Positions 55,135-64,000 of a stretch of 64,000 bases of DNA are shown here, piece after piece. Origin of the DNA: Musa acuminata AAA Group. Taxonomy: Eukaryota > Streptophyta > Magnoliopsida > Zingiberales > Musaceae. Location of the stretch: positions 26,453,501 to 26,517,500 of the forward strand of contig NC_088345.1 of the NCBI RefSeq assembly GCF_036884655.1, read 5' to 3'. The notes below the pieces were generated by a model. The model was given only the letters and a program-made list of their open reading frames with translations. It was not told the origin of the DNA and did no database searches. Within the stretch, counting starts at the first letter, position 1; every line of letters begins with the position of its first letter. The position numbers and the translations under genes are program-made.

Positions 55135-55162
55135 GCACTAATTCACCCCCCCCTCTTAGTGC
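55135..55162 (+). promoter_or_regulatory. C-loop hairpin near K LTR end
   Basis: GCACTAA (55135-55141) pairs with TTAGTGC (55156-55162) around a loop with an eight-C run. It lies 14 bases before the LTR end. Confidence 0.7.
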
Positions 55163-55176
55163 TCTCAATCCTAACA

Positions 55177-55190
55177 ATTGGTATCAGAGC
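55177..55190 (+). promoter_or_regulatory. Element K primer-binding site
   Basis: ATTGGTATCAGAGC follows the LTR. It is an exact initiator tRNA-Met match. Confidence 0.9.
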
Positions 55191-55226
55191 AAGGTTAACT
55201 CTCTAACGGATTAAAACCCAAGAGAG

Positions 55227-56810
55227 ATGGCATACGCCGGAAACCAAGAGGGGCATTCTATTACACGTCCACCCATGTTCAGTGGGACGGACTACACCTA
55301 CTGGAAGACCCGAATGAGGATCTTTCTTATTTCTATGGATTTTGAACTGTGGAACCTTGTTGAAAACGGATTTTCAAAGTCTTCTCTTCCAATGATCGAA
55401 TGGAATGAATTGGAGAAGAATGCTTTCACTCTTAATGCAAAGGCTATGAATGCCTTATTTTGCGCACTTGATAAAAACGAGTTTAATCGTGTTTCAACAT
55501 GCGAAACTGCATTTGATATTTGGCACACACTCGAAGTGACCCACGAGGGCACAAGTAGAGTGAAAGAGTCAAAAATCAATCTGTTGTTACATTCTTTTGA
55601 ACTTTTTCGAATGAAACCAAGTGAAACCATTGGCGACATGTTTACCCGTTTCACGGATGTCGTCAACGGTCTAAAAGGACTTGGAAAAAGTTTTTCGGAT
55701 TTTGAACTCGTAAAAAAGATACTAAGATCCCTTCCTAAGAATTGGGATCCTAAAGTCACTGCTATTCAAGAGGCAAAAGATCTGCGCAACTTCCCTCTTG
55801 AAGAACTAATCGGGTCATTAATGACCTACGAAATGACTTGTAAAGCTCATGAAGAGCAAGAAGACATCCTTCCAAAGAACAGGAAGGATATGGCACTTAA
55901 AACCTCTGAATGCCACTTGAGAGAAAACTCAAGTGATGAGGACTGTGATGATGACTTGGCACTTCTAACAAGAAAGTTTAAAAAGTTCTTTAAAAGAAAC
56001 AAGTTTAAGAATGATGCAAAAAATAAACTTGAACCCAAGAAGGACCAAGTGATCTGCTATGAATGCAAAAAGCCGGGACACTACAAGAGTGATTGTCCCC
56101 AAGTAAAAAGGAGAACATCAAAGAAGAAGGCTCTTCAAGCAACATGGGATGACTCGAGCGCATCCGAAGAAGAGGAGTCCAACACCGAGCAAGTTGCTCA
56201 TTACGCCTTAATGGCCATCGAAGACGAGGTAACAAATTCAATAGATGCAGATTTATCATTCGATGAATTATTAAATGCTTTCCATGAATTGTTTGATGAG
56301 TGTAAGACTATTAGTAATAAATACAAATTGCTAAAAAAGCAGCATGATAGTCTTATTTGTAATTTCGATAAGTTAAATACTGAATATCATGATAGCTTAA
56401 GCTCATGCATAAAATGCCATGATCTAGAAACTCTCCAAAAAGAAAACTTGCTACTTAAGGATACCTTGAAGAAATTCGAGGTTGGTAGTAAGTCATTAAA
56501 CATGATCCTTACCAACAAGGGTCACGTCCCCATAAGAAGTGGAATTGGATTCGTGATAAGTCCTCACCAAAATCCAACCACCTTCATAAAAGGCCCCATC
56601 TTACATGTTAGACATCAAAGCAAATGCAACTTTTGTTGCAAGTTTGGACACAAGACGCACTATTGTCCATTTAAGAAAATTAGTCCAAACAAATTGATTT
56701 GGGTTCCTAAAGGAACCATGACAAATTCTATGCAACATGATAGAAAATGTAGATCTATTTGTGAGGCACCCAAAAGCAAATGGGTACCTAAACATCATCC
56801 TTTCTTGTAG
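55227..56810 (+). CDS. Element K gag (Sirevirus capsid/nucleocapsid)
   Basis: An intact 527-codon ORF, same length and domain order as element E gag. The UBN2-type capsid domain spans about residues 10-220, the first CCHC knuckle (CYECKKPGHYKSDC) starts at residue 277, and the acidic SASEEEESN stretch lies near 313. A probable coiled coil spans about 345-425, a second CCHC knuckle (CNFCCKFGHKTHYC) starts at residue 467, and the end is PKSKWVPKHHPFL. The product would assemble particles and bind the genomic RNA. The TAG stop at 56808-56810 is followed in the same frame by [15 protein letters not shown], the start of protease. The start codon lies 37 bases after the primer site, with no earlier ATG in frame. 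Confidence 0.95.
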   Translation: MAYAGNQEGHSITRPPMFSGTDYTYWKTRMRIFLISMDFELWNLVENGFSKSSLPMIEWNELEKNAFTLNAKAMNALFCALDKNEFNRVSTCETAFDIWHTLEVTHEGTSRVKESKINLLLHSFELFRMKPSETIGDMFTRFTDVVNGLKGLGKSFSDFELVKKILRSLPKNWDPKVTAIQEAKDLRNFPLEELIGSLMTYEMTCKAHEEQEDILPKNRKDMALKTSECHLRENSSDEDCDDDLALLTRKFKKFFKRNKFKNDAKNKLEPKKDQVICYECKKPGHYKSDCPQVKRRTSKKKALQATWDDSSASEEEESNTEQVAHYALMAIEDEVTNSIDADLSFDELLNAFHELFDECKTISNKYKLLKKQHDSLICNFDKLNTEYHDSLSSCIKCHDLETLQKENLLLKDTLKKFEVGSKSLNMILTNKGHVPIRSGIGFVISPHQNPTTFIKGPILHVRHQSKCNFCCKFGHKTHYCPFKKISPNKLIWVPKGTMTNSMQHDRKCRSICEAPKSKWVPKHHPFL

Positions 56811-59800
56811 AAAACTAAACCATCGCAAGCTAGGAGCAAGAGATGGTACCTTGATAGTGGATGCTCAAGGCATATGACCGGAAATCCATCTCAATTCTCT
56901 AAGCTCACTAGCATAGACGAAGGATATGTCACCTTCGGAGACAACAACAAGGGTAAAATCATTGGCAAAGGAACCATAGGTAACAAATCCAACTTCTCTA
57001 TTGAAGATGTTTTGCTAGTGGATAGTTTAAAACATAACCTCTTGAGCATTAGTCAATTATGTGATAAAGGATATATTATCAGATTTGAATCTAATGCTTG
57101 CATCATTGAAAAACCACACAAAAACATATCTATGATTGCATTAAAACAAAATAACGTATATACTATTTACATCAATAATTTATGTAATGAAATGTGTTTT
57201 TCTGCTTTGAATGAGGATGCTTGGAATGGCATTGAAGATTAGGTCATGCTAGCATGAAACTAATCACTCAAATATCATCCAAAGAACTTGTAAGAGGAAT
57301 TCCTCATATCAAGTTCATCAAAGACAATGTATGTGATGCTTGCCAATTAGGTAAACAAATTAAGAGTAGCTTCAAATCTAAAAACCAAATAAGCACCTCT
57401 AGGCCCTTACAATTGATCCATATGGATTTGTTCGGACCTATCTCCACATCAAGCCTAGGAGGTAGCAAATACGCCTTTGTCATCGTGGATGACTATAACA
57501 GATACACATGGACTTACTTCTTAAAACAGAAGAGTGAATGCCTTAGATATTTTACCAAGTTTTGCAAACTTGTTCAGAATGAGAAAGGTTCTATGATTTC
57601 GTCAATTAGAAGTGATCATGGTGGTGAATTTCAAAACCATGATTTCCAGGAATTTTGTGAACTCAATGGATACAATCATAATTTCTCTACTCCTAGAAAT
57701 CCTCAACAAAATGGAGTTGTAGAAAGAAAAAATCGAAATTTACAAGAAATGGCAAGAACCATGTTGAATGAATACAACCTACCCAAATATTTTTGGGCTG
57801 AAGCCGTAAATACTGCATGCTACATTTTGAATAGAGTTCTAGTAAGACCTCTACTAACCAAAACTCCCTATGAGTTATGGAACAATAAAAAACCCAATGT
57901 TTCATATTTTAAAGTCTTTGGGAGTAAGTGTTTTATCCTAAATGAAAAGGATAACTTAGGAAAATTTGATGCTAAATCTGATGAAGGAATCTTTCTTGGT
58001 TATTCTACTATTTCTAAAGCCTTTCGTATCTTCAATAAAAGAACTTTAATTATTGAAGAATCCATTCATGTTGTTTTCAATGAGATTTCCGAAATCACGA
58101 AAAATGATCTTGACGAAGATGTTAATTTTGATTCTTTGAATTTAAACGAGACCCCTTCTCCAACGAGCAACTTGGATGCATCCACTCCCGAAATATCCTT
58201 ACCCAAGGATTGGAAGTATGTAGATGCTCATCCCAAGGAGCTAATCTTAGGAGATACGTCAAAGGGGGTTCAAACACGATCTTCTCTTAAAACTTTTTGT
58301 GCAAATGCCGCCTTTCTCTCCCAAATTGAACCCAAATGCGTTGACGAAGCCATGAAAGATGATTCATGGATTATCGCAATGCAAGATGAATTGAATCAAT
58401 TTGAGAGAAATGAGGTGTGGAAGCTTGTTCCTAGGCCAAATGACCATTTAGTTATTGGTACTAAATGGGTCTTCAGAAACAAGCAAGATGAAAATGGTAT
58501 CGTGGTTAGAAACAAGGCTAGATTAGTGGCCAAAGGTTTCAACAAAGAAGAAGGTATCGATTACGAAGAAACCTTCGCTCCTGTGGCTCGATTAGAAGCC
58601 ATAAGGATGCTCCTTGCCTACGCTAGTAGTAATAATTTTAAACTGTTTCAAATGGATGTTAAAAGTGCTTTTCTAAATGGCTTTATTTCCGAAGAAGTTT
58701 ATGTTGAACAACCTCCTGGATTTGAATATAATAGCCTCCCTAATCATGTGTTTAGATTAACTAAAGCTCTCTATGGTTTAAAACAAGCCCCAAGGGCTTG
58801 GTATGAGAGACTTAGTTCATTTCTTATCGAAAATAATTTCACAAAAGGCAAGGTTGATACTACATTATTTATCAAGAATTTTGAAAATAATTTTCTCATT
58901 GTTCAGATTTATGTTGATGATATTATCTTTGGCTCTACAAATGAATCTCTCTGTGAATCTTTTGCTAGAACCATGAGTCTTGAATTCGAAATGAGCTTAA
59001 TGGGAGAATTAACATTCTTCTTAGGTTTACAAATCAAACAATTAAGCAACGACATCTTTATTAGTCAAACTAAATATGCTATGAATTTATTAAAAAAGTT
59101 TAAAATGAACAACTCAAAGGCTATTAGCACCCCTATGAGCACCTCCACTAAGTTAGAAATTGATGAAAGTGGAGAAAGCTTCAATCAAAAGACTTATAGG
59201 GGTATGATAGGAAGTTTACTTTACCTCACTACCACCAGACCAGACATCATGTTCAGTGTAGGACTTTATGCTAGATTTCAATCAAACCCTAAGATATCTC
59301 ATCTCAAAGTAGTCAAAAGAATACTTAGATATCTCAATGGAACCACAAATCTAGGATTATGGTATCCAAAATCAGAAAATTTTGAGTTAACAGCTTATGC
59401 TGATGCGGACTTCGCTGGCTGTAGACTAGATAGAAAAAGCACATCAGGATCATGTCAATTTTTAGGACATGCCCTTGTTTCCTGGTCATCTAAGAAGCAA
59501 AGCTCGGTTGCTCTATCAACAACCGAAGCTGAATATATTACAGCAAGTGCATGCTATGCACAAGTTGTATGGATAAAAAACACTTTAGAAGATTACAAAG
59601 TTAATCTAAAAGATATTCCCATTAAATGTGATAACACGAGTGCAATATGCTTAACTAAGAATCCTATACAACACTCAAGAACAAAACATATTGATATTAG
59701 ACACCACTTTATACGAGATCATGTCACTAATCATGACGTAACCATAGAGTTCATCGATACTAAACATCAACTGGCTGACATTTTTACAAAACCTCTAAAT

Positions 59801-59860
59801 GAAGAACAATTTGATTTCATTAGAAGAGAATTAGGAATGTTGATTTGTCCGAATAAATAA
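56811..59860 (+). pseudogene. Element K pol polyprotein, one frameshift
   Basis: In frame with gag beyond the UAG. Protease carries the proper DSG ([13 protein letters not shown], near 56853). A single-base deletion at about 57225, within the WHRRLGH finger motif, shifts the frame. From 57254 the remaining 868 codons are open: the CDACQLGKQ half-finger, integrase core (HMDLFGP, SDHGGEF, and Glu in NGVVERKNR), post-integrase region, RT with YVDD at 58910-58921, and RNase H ([25 protein letters not shown]). The end is [13 protein letters not shown], GMLICPNK. The frameshift is the only obvious defect, so the insertion is recent. A sequencing error is possible. Confidence 0.94.
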
Positions 59861-60697
59861 ACTTATTTTTCGGACTATATTGAATTATCAGATCACTTGA
59901 TTGCCATGTTTATATATGAAAATCTGCAACAAAATCTTGTCCAAATGCATCTTATTTGTTCGAATGCTATAAAACAGATTTATTCGTATAGTTTCATGAA
60001 AAATAAGTTCCTGAAATAAATCTGATAAAGTGATTCCTGTGTATGTATGTCATCCTGTAATATCTTTGAGGGATAAAGTGATTCCACTTTCATAAAAAAG
60101 GGGAAGAAGTGTTCAAAGCAATCTATGCAAAATTCCTCTATAAGCTTGCTAATATTGTTTTCCTCGTATCACAATTACCATGCTTTTTGTTGATGACAAA
60201 GGGGGAGAAACATATGAATTGATAAACACTGCCATGATCATGTCTATGAGTAATGCTATAAACTATGTTATGGTTATGCCATCCTTGCATCACCAAGAGA
60301 TATATGAACGTGTGCTATAGTTTGCATTATGTCTTGAGTTGATATCCTATCTTGTGAAGTAAATGCAAACTTGCTAGAATTATAATATGTGTGCATCATG
60401 TAATAGTCCCTCGCAGCTTTAAATGATAATGTTCAATTACATGGTGAATAGTTACAAACACAATCATACAAACTTGATGATGTATGTCAAGCTTTGACAT
60501 CATTCTTGAAGAGATACATCATGATGAGTATCATGATGGGAGTATTGATAAGTTTAACTGATCTAACTTATCAATACGTCACTTGAATTCTTAGGTCTTG
60601 AATTCAAGGTTGACTTATCTCAACAATAGCATATAGATAGGGGGAGTTAAGGATAACTCCATTATCAATTGATTGTCATCATAAAAAAGGGGGAGAT
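59861..60697 (+). other. Element K 3' untranslated region and polypurine tracts
   Basis: No coding content. Polypurine motifs lie at 60198-60210 (AAAGGGGGAGAAA), near 60638-60648 (AGGGGGAGTTA) and at 60683-60697 (AAAAAAGGGGGAGAT), the last abutting the 3' LTR. The upstream arm of the junction hairpin is at 60667-60683. Confidence 0.88.
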
Positions 60698-62763
60698 TGT
60701 TGAATCTCGGATTTTGATGATGAAGTCAATTGTCATTTGTTGTCTAATCTATGTGTTGAGATAAGTGTGCAGGATTAACTATGATGAAAGTTAGACAAGC
60801 AGCAGGAGTTGCGCCGGAGTCAAGATCATGATCACGTTGGGAGTTCGAGAGTTCGACGGAAGTTCGGACGGTCGTCGGAGGTTCTGCAAGAACAGATCCG
60901 AGAAGTCCGGAAGCTTGCCAAGCGAAGCTCGTCGGAACTCGCCAAGTGGATCGTCGCAAAATCCAGGAGTTTGCCGGAAGTCCACAGAAGCATCACCGAG
61001 GGTTCATCGGATGATCGACGGAAGTTCGCCGGAAACTCGCCGGAAGAAGCGATTGACGTACCGAAGCAAAGCTGTAGAAATTATCTTAGATTTAATCGTA
61101 GTTAGCACGTTGATTAAGTTAGAAATGGGAGGTGATCCCATTAGCTTAATCCTGGGGCAATTGGGCCCCTGAAGAACTCAAATTGGGTCGAATGGTTCAA
61201 CCTATTCGGACCCAAGGTGCTGTGGGAGGTGCAATCGCCCCAGCCAAGAGGTGCAACCGCCCAAGCTATGTCTCCCAGCGAGACTGGGCGGTGCAACCGC
61301 CCCAGCCAAGAGGTGCAACCGCCCAGACTATGTCTCCCAGCGAGACTGGGCGGTGCAACCGCCCCAGCCAAGAGGTGCAACCACCCAGGGCTCAGTCTCC
61401 AAGCGAGACTGGGCGGTGCAACCTCCTCTGTCAAGAGGTAGCACCGCCAGAGCTCAAGTTTCGAGCTCTGCCAAGAGGTGCAACCACCGAGCTCGGTCTT
61501 CGAGCTCTGGCAGAGAGGAGCAACCTCTCTGGACAGGAGATGCACCGCCTGAGCTCTGTCTTCGAGCTCTGGCAGAGAGGTGCAACCACCTCTGGCAGAG
61601 AGGTGCAACCTCTCTGGTCAGGAGATGCACCGCCTGAGCTCGGTCTTTGAGCTCTGGCAGAAAGGTGCAACCACCCCTGACAAAGAGGTGCATCCGCCTG
61701 AGCTCAGTCTTCGAGCTCTACCATGCTATGCAACCTCTCCAGTCAAGAGGTGCAACCGCCTGATCCCGGAATTCCGGGATTTGATCATTTTGAGCTCCAA
61801 ATTTGAACTAGGTTAGGGCCTATAAATACCCCACCCGTTCAGCACAGAAAAAATACAGATCCACTCCGAATTCCTGATCTTTTCTGTGATTCTAAGAGCT
61901 CAAAATTGTGTAAAGTCCAAAAGTTCTCCTCTTTCTGTTCTTCAAAGTCTTGAGTTGTAAAGAGAGGAGAGAAAGGATCTGTAAAGGTTGTCTCCTGGGC
62001 CTGTCAAAAGGAGAGAAACTGTAAAAGGGCAGTTGGCCTTCGCCTATTGAAGGAAGGCCTCTAGTTGACGTCGGCAACCTCATCGGTGGAGGAAGCCAAA
62101 AGTGGAGTAGGTCAAGACTGACCGAACCACTCTAAATCTTTGGTTTGAGTTTATTTTTGAGCACTTTATCATTACTGCAAACCTCCTACATAGCTACTGC
62201 CCTCTGCGCTTTTACGAACGATTCTCTAAGTTCAGATCTTTCCGAATCTGCATTGAGACGTAAATCGATGTTTTCGTACGATCTTTACATCACAGTTTAC
62301 GCTGACGCTTTGATTCCATTCATAACTGCGAACTGCTTTCTGCACATCCACAAAAAGATTTTCAAAGTTCAGTTTCTGCATTTAGACGTAAAACTACGTT
62401 TAGACGCAAAACTGTGTTTAGACGTAAAACCACGTTTAGACACAAAACTGCGTTCAGACGCAAAACTGCGTTCAGACGTAAAACTGCGTTCAGACGCAAA
62501 ACTGCGTTCAGACGTAAAACTGCGTTGAGACGTAAAACTGCGTTTAGACGTAAAACTGCGTTTAGACGCAAACTGCGTTTAGACGTAAACTGCTCTTAGA
62601 CGCAATCTGCGCTTAGATGCAAACTGCGCTTAAATACAAACTGTGAATCGGCTTTTGCATCATAATAGATTTTATTGAACGATCGCACCTTTCGGTTTTA
62701 AATTGCTGTAAGATTTCCGCTGCACTAATTCACCCCCCCCTCGTAGTGCTCTCGATCCTAACA
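60698..62763 (+). repeat. Element K 3' LTR (2066 bp)
   Basis: Same plan as the 5' LTR. The palindrome array is 61220-61760, the two-tier hairpin 62101-62131 and the minisatellite 62379-62630. One base pair of the C-loop hairpin is lost (CTCGTAGTGC). It is 55 bp shorter than the 5' LTR, mainly through three fewer minisatellite units. Confidence 0.95.
62379..62630. repeat. 18-bp minisatellite in element K 3' LTR
   Basis: About 10 full 18-bp units plus shorter degenerate ones. Confidence 0.93.
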
Positions 62764-62768
62764 ATAAA
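62764..62768. other. Element K target-site duplication, right copy
   Basis: ATAAA is identical to 53051-53055. Confidence 0.92.
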
Positions 62769-63273
62769 TACCCCTCTTATCCATGGTTAAGATACATAAG
62801 TACAATGAGTTTTAAAGTGAGAAAATGCTGTAGCAATCACTTGAGAAATCCTCTCCTCTAGTCTAAGTTTAGAATTCTATTTAGGAGGAGTGAGTACTTG
62901 TAAATGTTGTCACCTAAACCTGTGAAAAGGAAAAGATGGGTGTAAGAAGGAGGTTGATCTTTGCCTATTAAAGGAAGATCGATAGTGGATGCCAATGGCC
63001 TCGATGAAAGAGGAATTGGCAGAGTGGATGTAGGTCACGATGACCAAACCATTATAAAATCTGGTTTGCATTTTGTCTTGAGCAATTTACTTCACTGCAA
63101 ACTACTTACTTGCTTTACTTCCATTACGCTTACGAATATGATTTGAAAGTTAACATCTCTCCGAAACGATTTTCGGTGAAATCAGTTTTATCATACGAAG
63201 AATTTTTTAAACCGATGTAATCTTTCCACTATACTAATTCACCCCCTCTCTTAGTGCCAACACGTTCCTAACA
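62769..63273 (+). repeat. Element J 5' LTR, segment 3
   Basis: Resumes within TATA (ATAAATACC across the junction) and ends GTTCCTAACA. It holds the two-tier hairpin at 63023-63052 (AGTGG, GGTCA-CGA-TGACC, CCATT). Segments 1-3 sum to about 1550 bp, a normal length for this LTR group. Confidence 0.85.
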
Positions 63274-63288
63274 GTTGGTATCAGAGCT
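63274..63288 (+). promoter_or_regulatory. Element J primer-binding site
   Basis: GTTGGTATCAGAGCT follows the J LTR and matches the initiator tRNA-Met site. Confidence 0.85.
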
Positions 63289-63323
63289 TCATAATTTTTC
63301 ATTTGGTTTAACACCCAAGAGAA

Positions 63324-63605
63324 ATGACTCTTTTTTAGCTTTCAAGAGGGTCACTCTCTTATTCGTCCTACCTTGTTTAATGGGACGGACTACACATATT
63401 GAAAAACTCAAATGAAAGTTTTCTTATTTTCCTTGGATTTAAATTTATGGAATATTATTAAAAATGATTTTCGAAGATCTTTTCTTCCAATGAATTATTG
63501 AAATGATTTGGAGAAGAAGACTTTTTCTTTAAATACAAAGGCTATGAATGTTTTATTTTATGCCTTAGATAAAATTGAGTTTAATCAGATTTCTATTTGT
63601 GAAAC
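63324..63605 (+). pseudogene. Element J gag, 5' part
   Basis: The ATG at 63324 is in the usual place after the primer site. An extra T in a T-run at 63331-63336 shifts the frame after four codons. Gag then reads on as SFQEGHSLIRPTLFNGTDYTY, with stops near 63401 and 63500, and shows a form of the ALDKNEFNRV motif (YALDKIEFNQI). It is cut at 63605, just before the FDIW motif, by the gypsy LTR L. It most resembles the gags of G and H. Whether J also lacks pol cannot be seen. Confidence 0.8.
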
Positions 63606-64000
63606 TATAATACCCCTCATTTCTAAAATTTATTAATAAAAATTTATTTGTAAATCGAAGGAGCTTATATATAGAAATTTCAAAGACTAAACTATTAAAT
63701 TATAAAAAAAAAGAAAAAAAAAAAAGGAAGGAGCAGCGGTTTTATCCCACCACCTCCCACGCTCCCTACGAAACAGGGAGAAGCTGTGGGGCATTGGGGA
63801 GAAAGAGGAAAAGTAGAGAAGAAGGGAAGAAGAAGAGAAGACGGGAGAAGGGAAAAGAAGAAGAAGAGGAGGGAGAAGGAAGGAAAGAAGAAGAGAAAAA
63901 AGAGAGGGAAGAGGGAGAGGAGAGAGAGGTAGCTGCAGCAGCTAGGGCTGCAGCACCTTTGTTTCCCGCAGCGGGAAATAGAGAGGATGTGTGTGGCGTC
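63606..64000 (+). repeat. Gypsy L LTR, cut by window end
   Basis: Begins TATAATACCCCTCAT, where TG has become TA, inside element J gag. It shares the purine-rich tract and the CAGCAGCTAGGGCTGCAGCACC block with gypsy M LTR (17775-18491) in the opposite orientation. It is strongly purine-rich (GGA/GAA) from 63770 on. Its end and any internal region lie beyond the window. Confidence 0.75.

Larger units (their letters stand above)
53056..55176 (+). repeat. Element K 5' LTR (2121 bp)
   Basis: TGTTGAATCTCG to CCTAACA. In order it holds a CCGGAA-rich region (53190-53410), a palindrome array partly with a 62-bp period (53580-54120), a TATA box (54175-54188), the two-tier hairpin (54459-54489), the 18-bp minisatellite (54739-55040) and the C-loop hairpin (55135-55162). 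Confidence 0.95.
53056..62763 (+). mobile_element. Sirevirus K, complete (9708 bp)
   Basis: The most intact element in the window. 5' LTR 53056-55176, primer site 55177-55190, gag 55227-56810, in-frame UAG, pol to 59860 (one frameshift), 3' untranslated region, polypurine tract 60683-60697, and 3' LTR 60698-62763. The target duplication is ATAAA. It is very close to element E, which lies in the opposite orientation. Confidence 0.96.

Noticed and set aside
60748..60985. Minus-strand ORFs antisense to the LTR (MRRSTWRVPTSF..., MDFRQTPGFC...)
   Set aside because: Shadows of the stop-poor CCGGAA region, found in every LTR copy in whichever frame is open.
1..64000. Host protein-coding gene, tRNA, rRNA, Helitron or DNA transposon
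   Set aside because: Looked for coding-like exons with splice sites, terminal inverted repeats and tRNA boxes. Nothing convincing was found outside LTR retrotransposon sequence, though short unassigned stretches (6171-6604, 9148-10400) remain.

Overview
This is plant nuclear DNA made almost entirely of LTR retrotransposons nested in one another. I find no host gene, tRNA, rRNA or CRISPR array, and no pararetrovirus. The dominant family is a Ty1/copia Sirevirus (Maximus/SIRE type). The evidence is a UBN2-type gag with CCHC knuckles, a protease-integrase-RT-RNase H pol, very long LTRs (1.2-2.1 kb), a tRNA-iMet primer site (TTGGTATCAGAGC), and several AAAGGGGGAGA polypurine motifs before the 3' LTR. 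This density of Sireviruses would suit a monocot such as a banana relative (Musaceae/Zingiberales), but that is an inference from element content only.

Layout. 1-3860: a decayed copia element (A) of another lineage with a leader full of hairpins. 3862-9147: minus-strand Sirevirus debris, including a captured plant-transposon-domain ORF broken by a frameshift and a gag+LTR remnant (B). About 9150-15294: an old copia element (C) with a solo Sirevirus LTR (11260-13308) inside its gag. 15295-32553: Sirevirus D (+). It is interrupted by a minus-strand Ty3/gypsy remnant (M), which in turn holds a complete minus-strand Sirevirus E (19483-29223, target duplication ATATA). 32554-34612: Sirevirus pol fragment F. 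34613 to about 38292: gag-only Sirevirus G. 39027 to beyond 64000: Sirevirus J, whose 5' LTR is split by two insertions. One is gag-only Sirevirus H (39110-52088, duplication GCTTC), whose own LTR holds a Ty3/gypsy chromovirus I (40046-45439, duplication CGAAC). The other is nearly intact Sirevirus K (53056-62763, duplication ATAAA), inserted in the TATA box of J. J gag is cut at 63606 by another gypsy LTR (L).

How the parts work together. E and K are the near-autonomous copies. Each has an intact 527-residue gag, then an in-frame UAG, then pol. K pol has one single-base frameshift. E pol has one nonsense codon, a 5-bp deletion and an altered protease motif. G and H keep LTRs, primer site, gag N-terminus and (H) polypurine tract but have lost pol, so they look like parasites of E/K-type elements. 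Comparing the Sirevirus copies with one another shows several RNA or DNA structures in the LTRs that persist while the sequence around them changes: a two-tier hairpin in the transcribed leader, a C-loop hairpin near the LTR end, a hairpin across the polypurine tract-3' LTR junction with paired base changes, and arrays of GGCGGT/ACCGCC palindromes just upstream of the TATA box. These are the most interesting signals in the window. All boundaries come from reading by eye; divergence dating and family assignment need alignment.
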